Source: Eudorina sp. 2006-703-Eu-15 | Lineage: Eukaryota > Chlorophyta > Chlorophyceae > Chlamydomonadales > Volvocaceae | DNA: 64,000 nt | Assembly (NCBI GenBank): GCA_003117195.1 | Contig: BDSI01000045.1 | Span: forward strand, 781,564-845,563 | Reading direction: 5' to 3' | Part shown: positions 58,236-64,000 of the stretch, in pieces | How positions within the stretch are numbered: the stretch's first letter is position 1 | How the letters are laid out: each line of letters begins with the position of its first letter | Notes under the pieces: model-generated | What the model saw: the letters and a program-made list of their open reading frames with translations, nothing else | Told to the model about the DNA's origin: nothing | Database searches by the model: none | Program-made: the position numbers and the translations under genes

Positions 58236-58411
58236 GGAAGACGGAGTCGTGGTGCGTGACGGCGGGGGCGGCTGCCAAGGCGTGGCGGCAATGTTCTACC
58301 ACAGTTCGGACAGAGGGCAGTCGACCTCCACCACCCTCGCCATCTTGGCCCAGTGCCGCCGCGCCTTGGCAGCCGCCACCAGCGCCATGCACCACGGACT
58401 CCGTCTTCCAG
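58236..58411. repeat. About 58-bp imperfect inverted repeat
   Basis: GGAAGACGGAGTCGTGGTGC ... GGCTGCCAAGGCGTGGCGGC at 58236-58292 is repeated in reverse complement at about 58355-58411 (GCCGCCGCGCCTTGGCAGCC ... GGACTCCGTCTTCC), with about 62 bp between. This gives a long hairpin with no target duplication that I can identify. Confidence 0.75.
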
Positions 58412-59394
58412 CACACAGCGATCCCTGTCCTGCCTGCCGCCACGCCTGCAAACAACGCCATACGCCTCGAACGCCGCGCCTGCTACCGCTGTCCTCCACC
58501 ACCTGCCGCCCCTCTCGCCGCCCGCCGTGGGCCTCCGCGACGCCTTCATCGTGGCCTGCCAGCATCCCCTCCGCCTGGCCACATCGTCCTCTCCGCTGAG
58601 AAGCCGCTGGGGGTGAGAGGCACCCGGGCACCCAGACACAACTACAGCACAAATAAACCCACCCCGGCCTCGCACCCGCAACGCTCCCGCGCCTCGTCAC
58701 TGTTTTCTGTGTGCGCACACGCAAGTCACACCTCCTTCCAACACCCCGTACCCACTCTCACATGCGGTCCTGCGACAGCTGACAGGGGCGCGCCGTGCAG
58801 GCCGATGCCTCGCAGGTGGGTACTTGGCTCATGGTGCTGGTGGTAATTACCCCTCTTGATTTTATCGCGGTGATTAGGCGTGTGATTACTTCGTTTCAAC
58901 TAGTTGCTTCGACCCGGCCAGAAGATGGGAAACACGGTCGGTCGGGGCTCGCGTGGTTACAAGCTGGAAGGCCTCCTGAACCACAGCGACGGATCACGAC
59001 AAGATCACCACAAAACACGAAGAATTGTCTTCTCTCGAGACGCGGAAAGCCCGCGCATAAAACACCCGACGAAACGGCAGCCTGCCAACCGTCGGCTATC
59101 GGCAGGGCACCCAACCGGTGCCTACAACCCTTGCCAAGTGCACCTTCACGAAGTGCAGCAAAGATTATTAAGGATGAAATGTACATGGAGAACAGAATTT
59201 GGATTCTTTCATAAATACATATGTACCTATTCCATTCCGTACACCACCACATGCAACCGGGGAGCAAGACGAAGCAGCACTCACTGTGCCATTCGGACAG
59301 GTAGCACGGGTACTCTGCCCACCCCTCTGCCCACAACATCCCCGTCAACACGGGCTGCTTAAGCTAAGCGAAGCCCTAGTCCTCCTCCTGATGT
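58412..59394. other. Spacer between the duplication units
   Basis: No homologous counterpart in the window. One frame contains PPAVGLRDAFIVACQHPLRL followed by a GTGAGA donor-like site, so a gene fragment is possible, but nothing is recognisable. The 3' UTR of LHCBM copy B lies at the right edge (below 59412, minus strand) and is unrelated to that of copy A. Confidence 0.4.
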
Positions 59395-59411
59395 GCAGTG
59401 CTAGGCTGCAT

Positions 59412-60993
59412 TTACGCCGAGGGGGTGAACTTGGTGGCGTAGGCGAACGCGTTCACCGCGCTCGGGTTGGCGAGGTGGTCGTTCAGGTTCTCAATCGGGC
59501 CCTTGCCGGTCACGATGGCCTGCACGAAGAAGCCGAACATCGAGAACATGGCCAGGCGGCCGTTCTTGATCTCCTTGACCTTCAGCTCGGCGAAGGTGTC
59601 CGGGTCGTCAGCCAGGCCGAGCGGGTCGAAGGCGCCACCCGGGTGCAGCGGGTCCAGGCCCTCGCCCAGCGGGCCGCCGTTGGCGCGGTAGGCCTCAGCC
59701 AGGCCCATCACCACGACCTGAGGGAAGCCAAGGGGAGGGTCAAGAGGGGCTTGAGTGGCGAGGCGCGGTGCGGTAGCCAGGGGCAGCCTCAGGCTGACGT
59801 CGACGAGTCAGAGCTGACACAGCCACACAGCGGGGTGCGCGAAAATTGTGTAGGCATCCATGCATCGCAGTGATATATATACCGACGACGTACGACGGGT
59901 GCGGTGTTTGGGCTCCCTTGGGCCGAGTGGCACATATCCTGGGGCGTGTCACAAAGCTGATCAACTGACGTTCTATTGCCTGCTGGCATCACCCCTCTTT
60001 CCCAAGCCGAGGCGCATGTCCCACTTTCCCAAGCACTGTCATCCTGGCTGCGTTTATATAGCGGCTTCTGTCGAGGAAACCCACCTGGAAGGCCAGGGTG
60101 GCGATGATGGACTGGGCGTGCACCAGGTTCTCGTTGCCCAGGTAGTTCAGGCCGCCCTCAGCGAAGATCTGAGCGCCAGCCTTGAACCACACCGACTCGC
60201 CGAACGAGACGCCGGCGTACTTGGACAGCAGCTCCGGGGTGATGCAGCCCAGAGCGCCGAGCATGGCCCAGCGCGCGTGGATCAGCTCCAGCTCGCGGTA
60301 GCGCTTGAAGGTCTCCGGGTCAGCCGACAGGCCGGCAGTGTCCCAGCCGTAGTCGCCCGGGAACTCGCCAGTCAGGTACGGGGGAACATCGTTCTCGGAG
60401 AACGGACCTGCAGCGATGCGGCGAAAATACTTTCATTTGCAGTAAAATCAAGTAGTGCTTTGATAGCAGAGGCAAGTCACTAGCTGGTAACATGTTTGCA
60501 AGCATACATAAAATTTGTTCTGCTTACAAATATAGAATACCATTATATCAAGTCTATGGAGATCTTTTGTCAATGCAATGTTATATACAACAACATATCT
60601 GCCGATATCAGACTCCTCCGAAACGCCGCTACGTAGGCAAACGGTGACACCTATCGTCCGAAGTGGCTCACCCAGGAACTTCGGCCGGTCCGGGCCATAC
60701 CACTCAATGGCGGCACGGGGCACCACGCGGGCAGCCTGGGGGAGGGGGAGGACAGGGGCATCCGTGTGACAGCAGGAATGTCGTACGTGCTCCGATATGT
60801 CTGCAGGCCGCTGCGCTGCCCGCCGTGATGCCATGGGATGAGATCCATAGCGCTCAGACGCAGACTGGTAAGCGAACAGGAAAAGTATGTTCAGTTACGC
60901 TGCATCTATATAATGGCAACGCCGACTCACCCGGCTGCTGGTCACGGTGGGGCGCACAGAGCTGCGGACAGCAGACTTAGCAATCGCAGCCAT
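59412..60993 (-). CDS. LHCBM: LHCII chlorophyll a/b-binding protein, tandem copy B
   Basis: Same function as copy A. Minus-strand exons 60993-60931, 60735-60672, 60407-60085 and 59717-59412 join in phase to 251 residues. The transit peptide reads [20 protein letters not shown] then R, one residue longer than copy A and with an Ala-to-Thr change; from [20 protein letters not shown] on, the predicted mature protein is the same as copy A. Exons 3 and 4 and most of intron 3 show no or very few nucleotide differences, while introns 1 and 2, the leader and the distal upstream DNA have diverged. That pattern fits ongoing gene conversion or strong constraint. The 3' UTR is unique because the duplication breakpoint (59395) lies just past the stop, so the two genes could be regulated differently after transcription. 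Confidence 0.97.
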
Positions 60994-62490
60994 TTTCAAA
61001 GAAGGTATGAAAGAGAAATGACACAGACGGATGAATCTGTATACCATCACATCTGCGCTCAAGGCTTTTGACCCCGCCATGGCTCAAGTTCGTACCAGGG
61101 CTTGATTGCTCGGCCAGATTGTACATCGCTCGCGAATCCGGCCTTCCGATTCTCTCTCCACTTTTTTCGATGATTGTCCCTTATCAAGAGGACAATTGTC
61201 AGCACGCAAATGACGCGTGAATTACAAACTGACAACGATGCGTCAAAACCCAACCTAGCAAAAGTCGTTGCCGACCGAGATGACACTTGAAGACAATAGC
61301 ACGTGTTTGAGGAAATATATATCGACCGTAAGAGCTAACTTGTTGCAAGCTGCTGTCTTAGATTCAAACTTTCGTGATTCAACTCAAGGAATGTGGACAA
61401 CGATTGGACTTCTGCGATACATTTCACACGGCATGCACCAAACGCCAGCAGCACTGTTTCAACGTGACGGGTTGCCGTTGGCTCGTGCCTGGACCCTACA
61501 CATTGTGGAAATGCGGAGTGAAGAACACCATATGAGATGACGGTTTGGAGTGCTGAAATGCAGATTAGTCATCTTGTTTAGCCTGCTTTCAGCATTTCGC
61601 GAACGAGAGAGTCGACCCTGCGCCGACAGCTGCAACTCTCAGATTCACTCATCGCTAGGAAATCATCACACAGCATGTTCTACGTAGTAGAAACCGCATT
61701 GCGAGGGATACAGACGTGTCGCAGCAGCGGAGGCCGCGGTGGGCCCACAGAAGGCGCCTAGGGGCGCGCAGCACCTCGCAGCATAACGAATACATGTACG
61801 GTATGCCCCATTTGACAGCCCTTGAGTACTCTGATCTCAAAGGACCCAAGGAAGAATTATCCACGCCACGATACGCCCGTGAATCACTTCCTCACCGCTC
61901 AGTTGATTCCTGTTGATTACCCTTACTCTGGCGGCGACCCGACCAGACCCGACAGCAGGTTTATAGTGACACCCCCTTCCTCGCCTTTCAACCATGCGGC
62001 ACATCTCACCAGCAAGCGACAGCGAACATTTCCTTCCCACACATGCGTGATGCTGCTCACCACATGGGCCGTAATGGGCTAGATGGGTTTGACGGCATCC
62101 CCGGCGCCGTGATTTCCCCTCCGGACGACGTCATCCGCCTGCCTTCGGGCGCTGGCGTTAGGTGGCTGCCAGAAACACCCCTGCACTGGTGCCGTAGCAA
62201 CCCCTATCCGCCACGATCAAAACGCGCCAAACACACCAGCAAGGCGAGGCGCGATCACGAGCTGGCGGCGGCTCCCAGCGTAACGCGTAGGCCCGGTCAG
62301 ACCTCAGGGCGGAAAGAGATGAGGGACCCCCCCCTCAGTCGACGATGCCCCGGTTCCATCCGTTTGGGCCCCAGGGCGCTTCAGAAGGCCACACGCTCCA
62401 GACCAGCTTATGAACTTGGTTGGGGCATGCAGGGACGTGAATCGTGAAAGGACCGGACCCAACCGTCACCATCGTTAGTAAGCAACTGGC
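60994..62490. other. Upstream region of LHCBM copy B
   Basis: Homologous to 56313-57710 with scattered substitutions and indels. It contains the copy B promoter. No gene is supported. Confidence 0.45.
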
Positions 62491-62494
62491 ATGT

Positions 62495-62799
62495 CGGACG
62501 GGGGGGTCGTCTAATGGGAACGACACTGGCATTCTGTCCAGAGATCGACGGTTCGAATTCCCGTCCCCTCACCACCGTGTGATTAGGCGGGTCTGGCGCG
62601 GTTTCCAGGAGAGGCAATCCTGGCGCGCTGGTAACCTGGTGTAGTGGCCGGTATGGCTGCGTGACCCCCCCGCGGGTGATGGAGGATGGGTGCGCAGTCC
62701 TTGGTAGGGGTTGATGAGACGAGGCACCTACGAGCTATCTGGGTGTGTTGGAACACCCGGTTGGGATACAGGTTCAACTTGTAACGGTTACTTATAATA
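62495..62799 (+). mobile_element. Full-length tRNA-derived SINE with a defined empty site
   Basis: About 305 bp, flanked by ATGT (62491-62494 and 62800-62803). The paralogous unit A has the empty site AACTGGCATGTACGG at 57707-57721. Structure: a tRNA-like head with D-arm GTCG...CGAC, anticodon-region CTGGCATTCTGTCCAG, B-box GGTTCGAATTC and CCCCTCACCA end; a core shared with the SINE at 12695 (GGCGGGTCTGGCGCGGTTTC, CAGGAGAGGCA); a 3' body shared with 53015-53125; and a tail TGTAACGGTTACTTATAATA. The tRNA head is degenerate (T-loop one or two bases too long). C. reinhardtii is known to carry tRNA-derived SINEX families; relationship to those is untested. Confidence 0.9.
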
Positions 62800-62803
62800 A
62801 TGT

Positions 62804-63240
62804 ACGGAAACAGCGGGACGGCGCCCGTGCGCCGGGTTTGAGGAAGATGACATCCTGCTTGGGCCGCTACACCCTCGTTCCGACATCGCCTCATGTGCGA
62901 TGTCGTATGTGAGACCAACGAACACCCAGCACCGCCAGGGGCCACAGCTTGCACGACCTGCCCCACGTGGTTTGATGTACGTGAGGCCACATGCGCTCTC
63001 CTCCGTGCGCGACGGAGGCAGGTTCCTGTGAGGGCCCACTGCGATGCTGACACTGACACACGCCCAACGGGAGCTGCCGCTGGCCTCCTGTCCTGGCCAC
63101 TGGATGACCCTAGGTCTGGATCGCGCGTTATGACATCCAGATCATAACGCGCCTGAACCCTGGCCACCATCGCCTTAATCTGATCGATAGTCTGCCGTGT
63201 GATGGCGCGCCCACCCAGCACCGAGCTCCCTCACTCGCAT
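62804..63240. other. Duplicated non-coding DNA, unit B
   Basis: Matches 57718-58145 of unit A closely. Contains a perfect inverted repeat at 63123-63152 that unit A lacks. No gene supported. Confidence 0.5.
63123..63152. other. Perfect 11-bp hairpin created in unit B
   Basis: GCGCGTTATGA, loop CATCCAGA, TCATAACGCGC. Unit A has only one arm (GTCTGGATGTCATAACGCGC), so unit B gained the second arm plus loop, most simply by template switching. Confidence 0.8.
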
Positions 63241-63550
63241 GACCACCCGTTTCGACAGAGCCAATGCCACCTCACTGACCGCCGGCCTGCAGGGCCCGCA
63301 CCGGCAAGCACATGTGCTTCCCCACCCCCCGCCGCCGCGCCAAGATGCCCCCAGCCATGCTTTGCGGTGTGGTCGTTCTTTTGCGCGTGCGCTGTGTCTC
63401 CCTGAACGGCCGTGCGCTGCTCTTTTAGACGCTCAAACTCAGTTGCATTTCTTTGTTTGCCACCTGATGATTTCCTCTCCTACCAGCCAGGACCCTGCTT
63501 CCGTACCGATCCAGCGGTCGCTGGCAGGTTGCGTGACAAGACCTGCTACC
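63241..63550. other. Segment present only in unit B
   Basis: About 300 bp after CACTCGCAT that is absent from unit A, where the same bases run straight into GCTACCGCGGGTC. Its right end carries the CTGCTACC that forms the MITE target duplication. It has no recognisable ORF or TIR, and may be an earlier insertion or a deletion in unit A. Confidence 0.5.
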
Positions 63551-63951
63551 CAGGGTGGCTATCTTAAGATATAAATATCTATTCGGCCGAAAAACTTCTG
63601 AAATTTTAGATACTTTTGGCCTGCCAAAACATGGAGTTTAAGATACTTTGACCCCTTGTGTGGGACATGATATCTTCCCGTTGACATATACTGGAACGAG
63701 TGATGGGGTCCCCGAAATCTCCCACCCGGGGTCGGTTCTCGCCGTCTGCAGTCATCTATGGCTAGATGTTGCACTTATGGGTTCGGTTCGTGGGAGTTCT
63801 CCATCAATGTTGCGCCCTGTCCGATGCCCTCTATAGATACTTCGGGCCGTTTCCAGTTGGAAATATCTCCCCATAGACAGATACTTTCAGCGTTTCGAAG
63901 CCAGGTGTATCTCTGGCCGTAGATACTCCCAAAAATAAGATAGCCACCCTG
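63551..63951. mobile_element. hAT-like MITE with 8-bp target duplication
   Basis: 401 bp with 16-bp perfect terminal inverted repeats CAGGGTGGCTATCTTA, flanked on both sides by the 8-bp duplication CTGCTACC (63543-63550 and 63952-63959). The 8-bp duplication and CAGGG start fit the hAT superfamily. There is no transposase ORF, so it is non-autonomous. Many internal copies of AGATACTT/AGATACTC, some inverted as GTATCT or ATATCT, cluster near both ends like subterminal transposase-binding repeats. It is AT-rich compared with its surroundings. Confidence 0.92.
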
Positions 63952-64000
63952 CTGCTACCGCGGGTCATCGGTGCTTGGCCTTCTCATGTACCGGCCCGAG

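Larger units (their letters stand above)
59395..64000. repeat. Segmental duplication unit B (runs to the window edge)
   Basis: Right unit of the tandem duplication, matching 54695-58200. Spacing relative to unit A drifts (offset 4700 at the stop codon, 4681 at the ATG, about 5086 after 62803) because of small indels plus the SINE inserted at 62495. The terminal homology to unit A (ending CATGTACCGGCCCGAG) reaches 64000. Confidence 0.88.

Noticed and set aside
57590..58846. Plus-strand 418-codon frame in duplication unit A
   Set aside because: Not kept open in unit B, low-complexity, and crosses the unit boundary and an inverted repeat.
62495..62573. Functional tRNA gene (B-box, CCA-like end)
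   Set aside because: The anticodon stem and T-loop do not fold properly and it is the 5' head of an inserted 305-bp element.

Overview
The window is nuclear DNA of a green alga, most likely a volvocine or other Chlamydomonadales species. The evidence is GC-rich coding sequence split by many short GT-AG introns, two LHCII (LHCBM-type) antenna genes, a plastid ribosomal protein with a transit peptide, TGTAA-type candidate poly(A) signals, an ankyrin protein of the kind expanded in Chlamydomonas, and abundant minisatellites and retroelement fragments. The species cannot be told from the sequence. No prokaryotic operon, rRNA gene or CRISPR array is present.

Layout, left to right. An allantoinase gene enters from the left edge (+, to 6020); its first visible intron carries a 0.9-kb, 10-bp minisatellite. 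Next come plastid RPL11 (+, 7525-8526) and COQ3 (+, 10195-13786; ubiquinone O-methyltransferase), whose introns hold a retrotransposon 3' end, an 18-bp minisatellite and an antisense tRNA-headed SINE. From 13.8 to 20 kb there is no intact gene, only a truncated non-LTR retrotransposon and a detached near-perfect copy of the last COQ3 exon. An ankyrin-type gene (+, 20098-22492), a small secreted CHRD-domain gene (+, 25345-26951) and a SHE9/MDM33-like mitochondrial inner-membrane gene (+, 29358-33313) follow. RAD23 (-, 34232-36827) is convergent with SHE9 and divergent from a large low-complexity gene of unknown function (+, about 38333-41864). A 5'-truncated non-LTR retrotransposon lies at 43446-46145 (-). 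A six-exon gene (+, 47633-52871) encodes a low-complexity, polyQ-bearing protein with a HET/TIR-like 'VSHAW...WLDIFAINQ' domain. The right end is a tandem segmental duplication: two LHCBM genes (-, 54712-56312 and 59412-60993), each with several kb of similar upstream DNA. The right-hand unit has gained a SINE and a hAT-like MITE, and the left-hand unit gives the SINE's empty site.

The genes do not form a pathway. They are individual housekeeping functions (purine catabolism, plastid translation, ubiquinone synthesis, mitochondrial membrane shape, proteasome shuttling, light harvesting) beside lineage-specific proteins. All exon joins given below were checked by hand for reading phase and GT-AG (or GC-AG) borders; they are inference until transcripts are aligned.
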